Source: Stachybotrys elegans
Lineage: Eukaryota > Ascomycota > Sordariomycetes > Hypocreales > Stachybotryaceae
Reading direction: 5' to 3'
DNA length: 64,000 nucleotides
Assembly (NCBI GenBank): GCA_020746835.1
Contig: JAGPNK010000010.1
Location: 124,001 to 188,000, forward strand
A model generated the notes under the pieces. That model was not told where the DNA came from. It saw only the letters and a list, made by a program, of their open reading frames with translations, and did no database searches. Within the stretch, counting starts at the first letter, position 1, and the number at the start of each line of letters is the position of its first letter. This document shows, piece by piece, positions 19,581 through 31,749 of this stretch. Made by a program: the position numbers and the translations under genes.

Positions 19581-21575
19581 ATGGATGACGGAAATCTGGG
19601 CGAGAGCATCTCCGCAAACGCGCAGGTCGTCGAGGACCAGCTGCCCACGTCGGGTGAGCTGTTCGACGACCCGAGCCACATGTCGAGGTGAGGCCTCCAA
19701 GATTGCCCAAGATTCAAGATTGACCGACGCAGCCGGTGGTGGTTCGCCGCCTCTGCCTTCCCCATGGTGGCCGGCACGCTGGGCCCCGTGGCCTCGGCCT
19801 TTAGCATCTGCGCCCTCGTGCGGCCCTGGAGGCAGCAGTACGCGCCGGGGACCAGCATCGACGACGCCGACACGTACTTCCCGGACCCCTCATGGTACGT
19901 TGCTCCCGACACCCGTTTCCAGCTTCTGGGTCGCTGCTAAGCGGCCAGGCTCATCATCGTCAACGCCATCCAACTCGCCCTCGCCCTCACCGCCAACCTC
20001 TTCCTCCTCCTCAACATGGCCAAGCGCGTGCGCTTCATCATTGCCCAGCCCGTCACCATCGCCGGCTGGTACGTCTCGGCCGTGTGCCTGATCGTGCTCG
20101 CCGGGACCGCCGCCGGCCCGCTGCAGCACGGCGTGCCCGGCCGGTTCGTGTGGTCGCAGGCCTTTTACTACGGCATCTGGGCCGCCATCCTCTACTTTGT
20201 CGTCGCCACTCTCATGGTCGGCACCTTTTACGGCGCCCTCACGGGCCACTACCCCCGGGACTTTGCCCTGACCCGCAGCCAGCGCACCCTCATGCTGCAG
20301 ACCATCATGTTCCTCATGTACCTCCTCGTCGGGGCCCTCGTCTTCTCCCGCATCGAGGACTGGCAGTACCTGGACGGCGTCTACTGGGCCAACGTGACGC
20401 TCTTCACCGTCGGCTTCGGCGACTACTCGGTCAACACGACCCTCGGCCGCGCCCTCGTCATCCCCTACGCCCTCGTCGGCGTCATCAGCGTCGGCCTCGT
20501 CATCGGCTCCATCCGCAGCCTCATGATTGACCGCGGCAGCCGCCGGATGGACGCCCGCATCGAGGAGAAGAAGCGCCGCCGCACCGTCAAGACGATGAGG
20601 CGGAGCGGCCAGGACATCATCCTGGAGCCGATCCGCCAGGACTCGGAGCCCCTCGAGAACATGCCCTCGAGCGAGTTTGAGCGCCGCAAGGTCGAGTTTG
20701 AGCTCATGCGCAAGATCCAAAACGCCGCCGCCATTCGCAGGAAATGGGTCGCCCTCTTCATCTCGGGCACCACCTGGTTCGTCCTGTGGTGCGTGGGAGC
20801 CGTCGTCTTCCTCGCCGCCGAGAGGCGCTACCAGGACTGGGACTACTTTACGGCCTTTTACTTTTGCTTCACCGCGCTCACCACCATCGGCTACGGCGAC
20901 GTGGCGCCCGTCTCGCCGGCCGGCAAATCATTCTTCGTCTTCTGGTCCCTGCTGGCCCTGCCGACCATGACGGTCCTCATCTCCAACGCAGGAGACACCG
21001 TTGTCAAGTTTATAAGCGACGCCACCCTCCGCCTCGGCAACATCACCATTCTCCCCGATGAGACAGGCATCGTCGGCAACTTCAAACACATCACGCGCGC
21101 CCTCACCCTCGGCCGCGTCTTCTCCAGCTACACCGAGGAGCTGCACCGCACAAGGAGCCATAGTGACCGGATCAAATACCCTCGACCCAGGAAAGAACCC
21201 GACGTCCCCGACTACAAACGCAGACTGTCGGTCGAGCTCCCTACAGGCGTGGACTTGCACTACATCCTCATCACCGAGATCCAACAGATATGCAGCCACC
21301 TCGACCAGAAAACCCCCCGCAAGTACACCTTTGAGGAATGGGCTTGGTACCTCAAGCTTATGGGCGAAGACGAAGGAAACCCCGAGACGCACCGCCGCGC
21401 CGCCATGGGGCGCCGAGGCCAAGGCCAAGAGCCCGACCCTCACCAATGGTCGTGGGTTGGCCATAAAAGCCCTTTGGCCGGCCACGCCGAAGAGAGTCGG
21501 TGGATCATGGACAGGCTGACAGAGTGCCTGAGGCAGTCTTTGCAACATGAAAAGAGACGGCAGAGTTCACCATAA
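19581..21575 (+). CDS. TOK1: Outward-rectifier two-pore-domain potassium channel, TOK1 type
   Basis: Three exons, 19581-19687, 19733-19894 and 19949-21575, give 631 residues. Introns are canonical (GTGAGG...GCAG; GTACGT...CCAG with GCTAA). The fungal TOK architecture is seen: several hydrophobic spans in the first ~230 residues, pore loop 1 with TVGFGDYS at 243-250, and pore loop 2 with TIGYGDVAP from residue 402. Each pore is flanked by transmembrane segments, eight in total as in yeast Tok1. A charged linker (about 280-350) separates the pores and a ~190-residue cytosolic tail follows. The channel releases K+ across the plasma membrane on depolarisation and sets membrane potential. It shares a short promoter with the upstream hydrolase. 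Confidence 0.93.
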
Positions 21576-21611
21576 CGGTATTGATTAGAATACTTGTAAC
21601 TATCTGTACTG

Positions 21612-23348
21612 TTAGTTGCCTAGCAAAAGTCTTCTGTTCCGCTTAATAACAGCATTGAGGCCCTTTTCCAGCTTCTCCGTCTCCTTGCGGGCCGCGATGA
21701 GGGCCGCCTCGGCATCCTCGACGCTCATGAGCGGCATGCCGCCCGCAGGCCCCTTGCCTTCCTCGTGCCCCGAGGCAAAGTCGTGGATGGCTCGAGACCC
21801 ATCCGTCGAGCTGTAGATGCCGACGCCGGCGGCGGCGTCGGGGCCGTAAAAGTACGGGGCCAGCGAGTTGAGGCTGGCGGCGGCATGGTCGCGCGTCGAC
21901 GGCGGGCCCTTGGGGAAGCCCATGTTGGTAGACCCGAGGTTGAGACGAGGCAGCACGTACTGGTTGATGTAGCTCAGGGCATCCTCCCTCTGCAGCTTGC
22001 CGATGGGGTCCTGGGACTGCGGGCGCGACGTGGGGAAGATGTTGGGGCGTCCGTTGGGCACCGCGCGGCCCTTGATGAGGGAAAAGGCCCCAGTGCCGGG
22101 CTGGTGCCTGGGGGCTACAAACGCTCCGGGGTTGTCGGCCGTGGCGGCGATGGCGGCCTGCAGGTCCAGGAAGGCATCCTCCTCCTCGGGCGTCAGGCCA
22201 CGAATGCAGTCGCCGTTGGGCGTGATGAGCATGCGGCTGCCATCGACGTGGAACTGCTTGCGGACCGCCTTGCCAGCACGCAGCGCAGCCAGGTCGTCTT
22301 CTTGAATCTCGCCGCACTTGCACGCCGTCTCCTTGCAGTGGCTGGGTCTGACGGCGCTGACGTGGTCAGTATCAACCCGCGATGATGTGTTGGACACGGG
22401 CTTGAGGAGCTGCAGCTTGTCGGATGCCCACAGCGACTTGCTAATATCGGAAAAGATGGCAGCTGGGCCAGGCTGAGGCTTTTCGGGCTCCTCTGGTTCC
22501 TCCACCTTTTCAACCTTTTCCTTTTCAACCCTCTCCTTTTCAACCTTGCGCTCCTTGGATTTTCCCTTGCCTTTACCTTCCATCTCCTTTGGCTCAGGCT
22601 TAGGTTCAGGCTTGGGCTCAGGAACAGATTTTGGCTCCTTTGGCTCAGGCTTTGCCTTGGTTGGCTTCTCCTTCTTTTGTTTCTTCTTGCGGCCGACAAC
22701 GGGCGCGTGCTCCGTCTCGGGCTTGTCGAGCTGAACAATGGTTTGGGTATCTTGTTTGAGAGCCTCCTTGCGCTGCTTGCGCTGCTGGCTCTTGGTGGTG
22801 GTTCGCACGGGAAAGGAGCCCACCCTTCCTGGGGGTGGGGATCCGGCGCGTGAGTTAACAGATGCTGAGATAACAGATGCAGTATCACTGATCATTTCGC
22901 TGGGTGTTTCCGGCATGTGAGCTGAGACGGCCCTCGAGGCCACCGAAGGGGCAGGAGAACCGAAAGGGTCTGGCGGGACAACTCGCAGCGTCTTGGGAAT
23001 TTTAAACTCGGGCTTCGGCTCAGCTTCAGGCTCCAGCTGCTCCAGCTTGTCATCCAGCTTGGGTTCTTTGGCTTTCATCTCTTTCTCTTTTGGCTCGACC
23101 TTCTTCTTGGTCTTCTTTTTTGGAGTCTTGGATTCCGCCTTTTTGGGCGTCCCCAGGGCGGGGAAATCCTCTTCTTGAAGGGTAGGCTTTTCAGGCTGGC
23201 GCGTCTCGGGTGCCACAGTGTAGGACAGACCGGGCGGCGGCATGACGCGATCCTGGAAGCCAGGGGGCGCGGTGTCGACATCGGGCTCGTCTACCAGGGC
23301 CTCGACCGAGAGTCGGGCTTCGTCAAAGGGGAGGTCATCTTCTGGAAC
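21612..23348 (-). CDS. Lys/Glu/Pro-rich protein; possibly the C-terminal part of Not4
   Basis: The frame is open from an exon boundary at 23348 (preceded by CTAACAG) to a TAA at 21612; the first internal ATG is at 23243 (543 residues). The exon starts with an acidic segment (VPEDDLPFDEARLSVEALVD) and APPGFQDR-like text, continues with long KKK/EPKPEPK repeats, and ends in a conserved-looking part with Cys residues (CKETACKCGEIQEDDLAALR), ITPNGDCIRGLTPEEEDAF and a final coiled coil ending NRRLLLGN. A likely preceding exon ends ...GYRLPH at a GTATGT donor near 23436, but its own 5' joint is unresolved. Position 236 bp after the Not4 stop on the same strand, and the longer size usual for filamentous-fungal Not4, suggest it may be the 3' part of that gene. 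That is inference. Confidence 0.6.
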   Translation of the reverse strand, partial: VPEDDLPFDEARLSVEALVDEPDVDTAPPGFQDRVMPPPGLSYTVAPETRQPEKPTLQEEDFPALGTPKKAESKTPKKKTKKKVEPKEKEMKAKEPKLDDKLEQLEPEAEPKPEFKIPKTLRVVPPDPFGSPAPSVASRAVSAHMPETPSEMISDTASVISASVNSRAGSPPPGRVGSFPVRTTTKSQQRKQRKEALKQDTQTIVQLDKPETEHAPVVGRKKKQKKEKPTKAKPEPKEPKSVPEPKPEPKPEPKEMEGKGKGKSKERKVEKERVEKEKVEKVEEPEEPEKPQPGPAAIFSDISKSLWASDKLQLLKPVSNTSSRVDTDHVSAVRPSHCKETACKCGEIQEDDLAALRAGKAVRKQFHVDGSRMLITPNGDCIRGLTPEEEDAFLDLQAAIAATADNPGAFVAPRHQPGTGAFSLIKGRAVPNGRPNIFPTSRPQSQDPIGKLQREDALSYINQYVLPRLNLGSTNMGFPKGPPSTRDHAAASLNSLAPYFYGPDAAAGVGIYSSTDGSRAIHDFASGHEEGKGPAGGMPLMSVEDAEAALIAARKETEKLEKGLNAVIKRNRRLLLGN

Positions 23349-23583
23349 CTGTTAGCCAGAGAAGACAAATTACGGCACATTATATACATGATGGGCATAT
23401 TTAGTTGGTATTTCTGACCAGCCGACGTTAACATACATGTGGAAGACGATAGCCCTGGGTATAGAGCGGGCATAGCCGTTAAGAAAAGACAATAGCTGAC
23501 GCCTCGTGTCCACCCCTCGCAAAACTCATGTCGTAAATCTAGTGCCGAACGCCCTCAATGATACACGTGGACCCCGTCCACCT

Positions 23584-25959
23584 CTACCACCTGGTATACC
23601 CGGGATTGTACATCATATTAGGATTGTACCCACCTTGGTTCTGACCTCCGAATAGGCCCTGTCCGACTCCGGCATTGCTCTGCGACTGGTGCTGCATCCT
23701 GGCTTGAAGGATGCTCGGGTCCGCAAGATCGACTAAACCACTCCCCCCAGAGGAGGAAGTGTTAGCATGTCTGTGCTTCTTCCCCTTCTTCTTCTGCTTC
23801 GAGCCAAAGTCTTGGAATGCTCCAGGCTGGGTACCGTAGAGCGATGCCAGGAGGCCGGAAGCAGGAGCTGGGGACGAGGTAGAAGGTGGTGGGTACTGGT
23901 TTGAAAAAGAAGAGATCATGTACTCACGCTTTCCTGCATCATGACTCTGGTTATTTCCCGCGCGGCTACGGCCAATGAGGCTCTGTAGAAGATCGTTCGA
24001 AGAATCCTTGGGGGCGCCGAATCCGGACCCGAACCCCTGCCCAAACATGTTGGGGGGTGTGCCCACCGACTTGAGCCCGGGGGGAGGACCCGGCATCGAC
24101 GTCTGGTAGAACTGGTTGCCCTGAGACTGGAACGTGTTGGGCATCATGGACGACTGCTGGGCCATGATTCGAGGGTTGGCGGCCAGCTTGACGTTGGTGG
24201 CCGTCGTCGAGTTGTCGTTGGCGAAGCTGAAGCGGGACGACTGGCGGTTGTGGCCCTGGCCCTGGAAGCCGGCCTGGGTGATGCCGGGGGGCATCTCGCC
24301 AAAGCTTTGGCCCCTCATGAAGAGCTGCTGAGGGGTCATGGACCGCCCGACAGGGTTGGCCGACGTCTGCGAGTAGGATAGACCGGGGGCAAACACGCCG
24401 TCCGTGTTGGTTCGCTGGATGGGCGGCTGCGTGCCGGGGCGCCGCTGGTCAAATGCGTGGCTCTCTCCGAGCTCTCGATCCTCGGGCTCCCCACCGAGCG
24501 CCAGACTGCCGCCCGTCTCCACCTCACCCTCGGAAGGCTCCTGTGAGTCCGTCTGACCGTCTTGCTCAGCGAGGCGCGAATCTTCATTCTCACGCATGGC
24601 CCTGCGTTTCTCGCCTCCGCGCATGTCAAACATGGGCGGGTAAAGATCGGCATCAGTGACGGGTTTCGGTGCCGGCAGGGTGCACAGGCTCAAAATCTTC
24701 ATCATGGCCCTCACCGAGCTCTCCAGAGGATCGGGACGAGGCGTCGACGTCTCCGGAACCGGCTTCGGGGGAGGGCTTGATGCCGGGCTCTCCACCTCGG
24801 CGACAGTTTCGCTCGTCACGGGAAGGGCCATGGTCATGGCTGGACTCGATGCCGCGACGCTGGTGGCGTGACTACCGCGGCGGCTGGTCTGAGGATTTCG
24901 TGCCCAGTTGGCAGAGGGAGGGAGCGCCGGCGCGTCCACGCCACTATCAGAGCCATCCTTGCTGGCCGATCGCGCCATGGGCTGAGATACGGGAGGTGGC
25001 GTTGGATGTGAGACTTGTTGCCGCGAAGCCGTGCGGGAGGGGCCGCCACCGCTAGGCAGCGGTCGTTGGGTGTGGATGCTGTTCATGGAGGAGAGATCCT
25101 GGCGCGTGTAGCTGTCCTCTTCGTCGCCCTGCTCGTGCAGGAACATGCAGCCCGGATTGCTGCACTTTTCATTCTTCAGCCAAGCCGAACAGTATTTGGT
25201 GGTGCCGTGCTGTGCCTTGAGCACCCGATCGCCGTTTTGCGAGCCGTGGACAGCCTGTATGCAGCGAGTCGCCTCCTCGGGCTTCTCAAACGTGACGTAG
25301 ATGCCTAGTGACTGGTGCTGGCCATCGGAGCTCTTTCGATTGCTAATCGAAATCTTCTGGATGTTGCCGTATTGACCAAAAAACTCGGGTTTCCTCAGCG
25401 TCTTGAGCAGCTCATCCTCTCGGACCGTCGGGGCGAGGCCCGTGATGTAGACCAGGTTCTTCTGCACCACACGCACGCCGATGAGGTTCTTGCGGTTTTC
25501 CTTTTCGGCTTCGCGCTTCTGCACTTCCTTCTGACGTTGCTCTTGGGCTCGCTTCTTTTGGTTCTTTTGGATGTTGGCACGGAACTCGGCGACTCTGCTC
25601 ACATTAGCTTGGCTCTGCCGTCTCTTTGTGCTGACGTACTCTTCAGTCGTTACCACCTTCCACTGGATGGTCTTTTCGTCGTATGGTCGTCGACAGGCTG
25701 GGCACAGCCCATTCATATTATTCTTGATATTGTTGAAGCAAAATTGGCACACCTGAAATGTTAGCAGAAATCTCCCCAGATACCACCCTGCATACCTGGT
25801 AACCGCATGGACATGGTCGAAAGTTTCGGTCGGAAAGGTCGAACTCTTCGATGCAGAGAGGACTGTTTGGGTCAGTACCTAACCTGGCTGACAGCTGACA
25901 GAGAAGTCGACATACCAGACCTCCTCCTCCTCTTCTATGAACGAATCCTGGGGGGCCAT
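23584..25959 (-). CDS. NOT4: CCR4-NOT subunit Not4: RING E3 ubiquitin ligase with RRM and CCCH finger
   Basis: Exons 25959-25916, 25862-25796 and 25752-23584 give 759 residues. The N-terminal C4C4 RING, diagnostic of Not4/CNOT4, uses C15, C18, C32, C34, C39, C42, C54 and C57 and becomes complete only after splicing. A basic coiled coil (about 80-125) leads into an RRM beginning LVYITGLAP, followed by a CCCH finger (CSAWLKNEKCSNPGCMFLH). The rest is low complexity with a short PPMFD..GGEKRRAMR motif. Not4 ubiquitylates ribosomal proteins and stalled translation products and works with the CCR4-NOT deadenylase. The ATG lies right before the RING (MAPQDSFIEEEEEVC). The stop after GYTRW at 23584 may be the true end, or an exon may continue into 21612-23348. 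Confidence 0.92.
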
Positions 25960-26321
25960 GGTGAAGGTGCGGTTGTGACAGGGAATAGATGCAAGGTGAG
26001 GCTAGAAAGATGAAGAAGGGGAGATGGTTCTGAACACTTCAGGCCTTCGATACCTAGAGTGAGAATCTAGGCTAGATGCAGACTAGCCGCTGGGTGATTC
26101 ACGTGATGTGTGTGCTGCTAGGCTCCGCCAAATAGGTACCCAAACAGGAGCCTTGTTTGCGTGCGCTCAAAGGTCTCGGATTAGCTTCGGCTGACTGCCG
26201 GAAAAATTGGCCCGGACAAGACTCCAGGCCAATGTGAGCGAGGTCATTAACAACATCACAATTCGACAACGTCGACCACGCCGATATACGCCAATTGGCT
26301 TCTGCCCCTACAAAAGAAGCC
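25960..26321. promoter_or_regulatory. Divergent promoter region, Not4 / complex I 30.4 kDa subunit
   Basis: 362 bp between two outward start codons. No clear TATA box is seen. Confidence 0.4.
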
Positions 26322-27226
26322 ATGGCGACCAAAATTTCCGGAAGCAGGGCGATTGCCTCAGCTTTGAGACCTCTGAGGCCGCGCCACAACGACGCTGCGC
26401 GTTGCTTGTCCACCTCTGCTGCTCGCCTCGTCAATCTCCCCAAGGAAACCATCAACCCGAGGAAGGCTCCGCGCGACCACGTCCCCAGCACCTTGAATGC
26501 TCCTGTCATCAACCCTGCGGACAAGTACCAGACAAAGTCCGAGAACCTCCACCGCTATGGAGCTTGGCTGATGGGCTGCCTGCCCAAGTACATCCAGCAA
26601 TTCTCCGTCTGGAAGGATGAGCTCACCATCTACATCTCCCCCTCCGGTGTCATCCCCGTCTTCTCTTTTCTGAAGTGTAAGAACCCCCCCTCTCTGTCAT
26701 GTCTCCTTCTCACATTTTAGACAACACCTCTGCCGAGTTCACCCAGATCAGCACCGTCACGGGCGCCGATTACCCTACCCGAGAGAACCGCTTCGAGGTC
26801 GTCTACCACCTGCTCTCCGTCCGCCACAACTCCCGAATCCGAGTCAAGACCTACGCGGACGAGGCTTCTCCCGTCCCCAGCATCACTGGGCTCTTCGAAG
26901 GTGCCAACTGGTTCGAGCGCGAGGTGTACGACCTGTATGGCGTCTTCTTTGTCGGCCACCCTGACCTGCGCCGCATCATGACCGACTACGGTTTTGAGGG
27001 CCACCCCCTGCGAAAGGACTTCCCCCTGACCGGATACACCGAGATCCGCTACGATGAGGAGAAGAAGCGCATCGTCACGGAGCCTCTCGAGCTCACCCAG
27101 GCTTTCCGCAACTTTGAGGGCGGCTCCAGCGCCTGGGAGCAGATTGGTCCCGGCAGCGACCGCAAGCCCGAGTCGTTCAAGCTGCCTACCCCCAAGCCTG
27201 AGCAAAAGGAGGAGCCCAAGAAGTAG
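26322..27226 (+). CDS. nuo-30.4: NADH:ubiquinone oxidoreductase 30.4 kDa subunit (NDUFS3/NuoC), mitochondrial
   Basis: Two exons, 26322-26676 and 26721-27226, joined by a 44-nt intron (GTAAGA...TTTTAG), give 286 residues. The first ~45 residues are an Arg/Ala/Ser-rich mitochondrial presequence. The NuoC-type domain follows ([18 protein letters not shown] ... ISPSGVIPV), with the hallmark region [39 protein letters not shown] and the C-terminal [13 protein letters not shown]. This subunit belongs to the peripheral arm of complex I next to the quinone site. Length fits the family. The ATG at 26322 opens the presequence. Confidence 0.96.
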
Positions 27227-27439
27227 ATTGTTTTCCAGCTGTATACAAGGCCTGTTAGAGTAGTCAATTGTGAATCGCTTCTGCCGTTTTCAGCATACAT
27301 GTTTCATTATCCTGTCGCTGCTCCTTTTCCTTGGCCGACCGCCCGCGATCCCACAGGCCGAAATACGAGACGCTAAAGCAATCACAATGACCTCTACCAA
27401 ATTCCAGCTGACCACTTGCGTAGCTTCATTGATGTGCTA

Positions 27440-30074
27440 TCACCACATGTCGTCGCGCCCATGCCGTCGATCATCCCCTGCATCATGATAATTATAATAC
27501 TCCTTTGTGCCCTGACCGTAATCTTCCGAACCACTGTAGTCATAGCCGTTGTGATCATTGCCATGCTCGTCCTCGTATATTTGTGCCTCGTCCACATAGT
27601 CCACCTGGTCATTACCGGAATCGGCGTACTGGACCGCAGCCTACCAATTAGCAGTGATTCAAGAATTGATACCAGAGTTACTCACTCGATGATAGTCGTA
27701 GTCGTACTGGTCAAGTCCTTCGTCCTGGTCCTGTTGCATTTGCTGCTGTGCCAGATATTCTTCTTGCTGCTTGCGCCGTGACTCTTCCTCCAAGCGCTTC
27801 TGCTGGGGCGAAGTGGGCACATTCATCTGCGGGTGCATGGCTTGCACAATGGCCAGGTAGCTGTACATGAAGTTGCTCAGAAGAACTTGACTATGCAACG
27901 GCCGACGAGGGTTGGCGAGCTTGATGTGAGCCATTCGGTAGATTGCTCTCTCCTCGAGCAGGGGGAATCTCGTCCAGTGGTAGTCCACATCCGGAACCAT
28001 GGGCTTGTAGGCAGGCTCCTCGGGAACTTGCAGGTGCTGCACCTTTTTGGTGCTCTTCTCCTTTTCCTCCTTCTTCTTGCTGCCGCCAAAGATGGAGGAG
28101 AAGATGCTGCCATCCTTGTCCTTTTTGGAATCGCTCCTGCGGTTGCTCTCCTTCTTCCGTTCCTCGAATAGTTTGGTGTCGACATTGTCTCGATCCAGCA
28201 CAAGGCTCTCCCGGCTCTTGGCCGTCTTGTCGATCGAAGTCTGGATGACATCCAGTCGTACATTGTCTTGCTTCTCGGTGCTGGCTCTGGCCTTTGACTT
28301 TTTGCTCTCTTCCTTGCGCTTCTCCTTATCTTCCGACCTTCCAAACCATTTCCAAGAGCTAGACCTACCCGATGAGCCGCTCTCATCCTCCTTCTTGGAC
28401 TTGGGTTCCGATTTCCGCTCATCTAGAGTTGGAATGATGGTGAGAGCGTCAGTTCGCGTCGAGGCACTACCCGGGTACGCCGAGGGATTTGTAGATAATG
28501 CCTCGGTGACGGTGGTTCGTGAGTTGTACTGGTTGCTGGGTGGCGGGGATCGGACCTCCCTGGATGGCTCCTTGGGTTCCATTGAAGCGACGTACTGGCG
28601 GTTGCTCTCGTCCTCTGGTGCCGTTACTCCCACCGTGGGAACTGTCCGCCTTACCGACAGCTGTTCCTGTGCTTGTGGGGGGAGATCCGAATTCCCTTCT
28701 ATAGCTAGATCGCCCGATGATTCTTGTAGATGGTCTTGTCGACGAAGTGAACGACCCGAGCGAGTTGGCCGAGAGTAATTCTCGGCAATCGGTTCTGATT
28801 GGACGCGCGTGAGCTTGTGGCCAGGAGGAGCCTCCAGGGCGGCATCACCCGATTCCCCATCTATTTGACGCTGAGCCATGCGTCTGGAGAAGGAAGCTTT
28901 ATCGCCTGAGCGTATGCTGCCACCTTTTCTATACGTGGTGCGTTTGGACCGTTGGAGGCCCATGCCGGGCACCATGGGTAAGATGGGCATGTCGTCCGGA
29001 TTGACATCTGGGTGCTGGGAGTTCTGGGATTCCTGTGCGAGCTTCTGCACGGCAGCCGTCGGATCTTTGACAAACTCGTCAATGCTCAGCTCGCGGCGGT
29101 GGTTCATTCCTTGCGATCGCTCCAATCTTTCGGCCCCGTCGACATAGTCTCGGGTTGCCGATTCATCTATTTGATGAGACAGCATCGACTTTCGCCTACT
29201 CAGAGAGCCGCCCGTGCTGCCCCGGCCCATATCCCCATCTACCGACAATAACGACTCCCCTGAGCGTCTTCTTATCGACTGAACCCGCTTTTCGAGAAAC
29301 GACTTGAATTCGGTTGGTGCCAGCTCAGGATGAACCCTAGCAGGCACCCAGAGCAGTCTCGAGGGATCATTCTCGTCATCGTCTCCGCTGGGCGCAATCG
29401 CTGGCATGGCAGAAAGTGACATGGGAGGCATATCCGGGTCAATGCTATTCCCCACGTCCATGGAGAGCCTCCGCAGGGCCTGGAGATTGCTCAGCTCCTG
29501 GGCAATGTCGTTGGGGTTGTCGATATTGGTCAAGGAAAACTGAGAGACGGACGAGTCTCCGTGGACGTCACGCAGAGACAAGGGCGTGCCGCGGGGCGAC
29601 AGAGGGCCGGAATCGAGGCTGCCATTGCGCTGACTTAGTGACCTCACCGGGAGGGTCTGGGATTTCTTGAAGCTCGGATGGTCTCCATTCAGAGGGCTCG
29701 TGGACTGGGGTTGGTCGGAAAAGGAGCGTGTCAGGGGACTTCGCTGGTCGTGGTACGTTCGGTCGTGGTCGGGCGAGTGCTGGTGAATCTGTTCGTTGTA
29801 CGAGCCCCCGATGAAGCTTAGAGGCCGGCCGCTTTCCGAACCAGAGTCGTCGTCGTCTCCATAGAGGGTGCCGATCGCTTCGGTGACGTGATGGCTCGGG
29901 TCTGATATGGATAGCTGAGTAGCATGTCCGCGCCGGCTGGCAAAACTACCGCCAACATTGCCGCGGGGTTGTGATGATGTCTGGCAGGTTAGCACATGTT
30001 CCCGTAGACTGAAGCCACTGGCCAAGAAATGCTGAGCGGGCATCAGGTGGGCCGGACGAGCAACGCACCATCAT
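27440..30074 (-). CDS. Zds1/Zds2 homologue, regulator of PP2A-Cdc55
   Basis: Main exon 29980-27686 with a last exon 27640-27440 (intron GTGAGT...TAATTGGTAG) and a first exon ending at 30069 (donor GTGCGT, CTAACC branch, CCAG). With the ATG at 30074 the protein is 833 residues. The Zds C-terminal domain is clear at about 668-715: DYHWTRFPLLEERAIYRMAH, IKLANPRRPL, QVLLSNFMYSYL. In yeast this region binds Cdc55 and controls PP2A in mitotic exit, polarity and stress. Upstream is ~660 residues of Ser/Arg/Pro low complexity; downstream of the domain is a Gln-rich coil and an Asp/Tyr-rich tail from the last exon. The N-terminus is uncertain: an unspliced start at 30043 or another upstream exon is possible. 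Confidence 0.85.
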
Positions 30075-31749
30075 CGACTTGCTCCGGGCCTGCAAGGCCG
30101 AAGAGGCCTAGGGGAAGGCGAGCAGGCAGTGCTCGGGTCTCTCCTTGACGGCTACACTGGAGATTTCTGGAGTATACACGAGTTCGGGGTATGGCATGGG
30201 CTGGTACGGATCGGGCGTGGCACGGCTGGTGTCGATGGCGAGATAGAAATACATACGCCTCTAGCCGACAAGAGTTTACCGGCGCATCGGGTCGAGAGAG
30301 AGGCCAGGCGAGACGAGACGAGGATGAGGACAACAACTCGCGGTGACAAGTCGAACTGAGGGCGAGGCGAGTGCGGTATGGTAGTGGATCACGAGGTCAG
30401 GGATGCCGACCGTCTCGATAGAATAAGATATCCCAGTGCTGCAAGACCACCCGACCGACAAGTACATGGCAGGCGGACAAGTTAGGCTAGGGAGGGAGGT
30501 ACTCATCGGACAAACCCTCCCAAGCGTCCCAAGCGTCCAAGCAGAGTGGAGTGGCCTTCCTTCCACTGGATCAGGCAGTTCTGACCTGCACTAAACGCCC
30601 CATGCGCATTGAGGTTAATCAAGTACCCTCACGGTACATGGACGCTAGAACCGCCGGTCGTGGCGCAGTCCGAGATGGTCTGCTTCAAGACCGGGTACCT
30701 CGGAATACCTGCCCCCTTCCCTTCCAGACGAATCGAGCTGAGCGTGTGTGTGAAATGTGATGAACTGCGGCTTCAGCGGCAAGGCATCACGTGGATTCTC
30801 GGCGCCCAGCATCGACAGCGCTTAATTTGACTCTACCTCATCTTGCATATCGAGAGTCATACTGTGGGGTTACGACTCTTGCCCGTCCGTGAGGCACTTG
30901 CGTCGGTGAATGGCCCTACTATAGCCTGGTGCCTGACCTTGTCATTCGATTACGCCTAAGATTGGGCATGTACATATTCTGAGCAATTTGAACAAGTTTA
31001 ACTCCTAGTTGGATGGTAATTGGGAGGTTCTACTCGACACCAAATACGGCTTGTCGCTGCACAACCTCTTGGTCAACTACAACGGCCACAATCAACAGCC
31101 AACTATACGTACATACCTATTGTGGCACAGGTCTGAGCAAACTCGCTGTAGGTCCCTTCTTCTGGCAAGTGCAGCTACGAGATTCAACTGCTGTTCAGAA
31201 GGAACGACCGGTATTTAAGCGAGAACAAACGTCGTCAACTAATTCAGCGGCAACTTTGACGCGCTAGTACAGAAGTGGAAAGGTCTCCTCCCGACATTTG
31301 GACCTCCAGAAAATTATCTCCAGCCTTGTTGGAGCTGTGAAAACCAATCGTCCGCCCTCCCTACACCTCCACGTCGCCATCCTCCTTGATACCCGGCATC
31401 CCAATTACCTCCGGCACCACCTCGCCTCTTCCCCCGACTACGCTACGGTAGTACTCACGACGTGTTCTAAACGGCTCTTGTTTTCCCCTGGTTGCTTGGT
31501 AGAATGGCTGCTGTGAGTCTCACCTCGTCCATCCCCTCTTTCAACGTGCCCCGGAGCTGCGCGTGCACGAGCTCCATCGACCTTTGAATCTGCATCTCCC
31601 CCTCACAGCATCTGCATGCGACTCGACTGCACCGTATGGGCACGCGCCAACGTGGAAGCCGACCCAAAAGCACCCCGAACGCATGCGAACAACCAACCTG
31701 CACGAAGCTCAAACACTCCTGCACCCAACTTCCCTCCGCTTCAGCGACG
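30075..31749. other. Intergenic region between divergent genes
   Basis: 1.7 kb without a supported ORF. It must hold the promoters of the Zds homologue (minus) and the DUF2433 gene (plus). The stretch 31500-31749 is C-rich like a 5' leader. Confidence 0.4.

Noticed and set aside
19531..20091. Plus-strand Ser/Pro-rich ORF of 186 codons over the TOK1 5' exons
   Set aside because: It reads through both TOK1 introns in a different frame; the spliced TOK1 frame gives the conserved channel.
22546..22734. Plus-strand Gly/Ser-rich small ORF
   Set aside because: Antisense of EPKPEPK-type repeats in the minus-strand Lys/Glu/Pro-rich gene.
27416..27781. Plus-strand hydrophobic ORF resembling a membrane protein
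   Set aside because: Antisense of the Asp/Tyr/His-rich last exon of the Zds homologue; that exon joins in phase with good splice signals.
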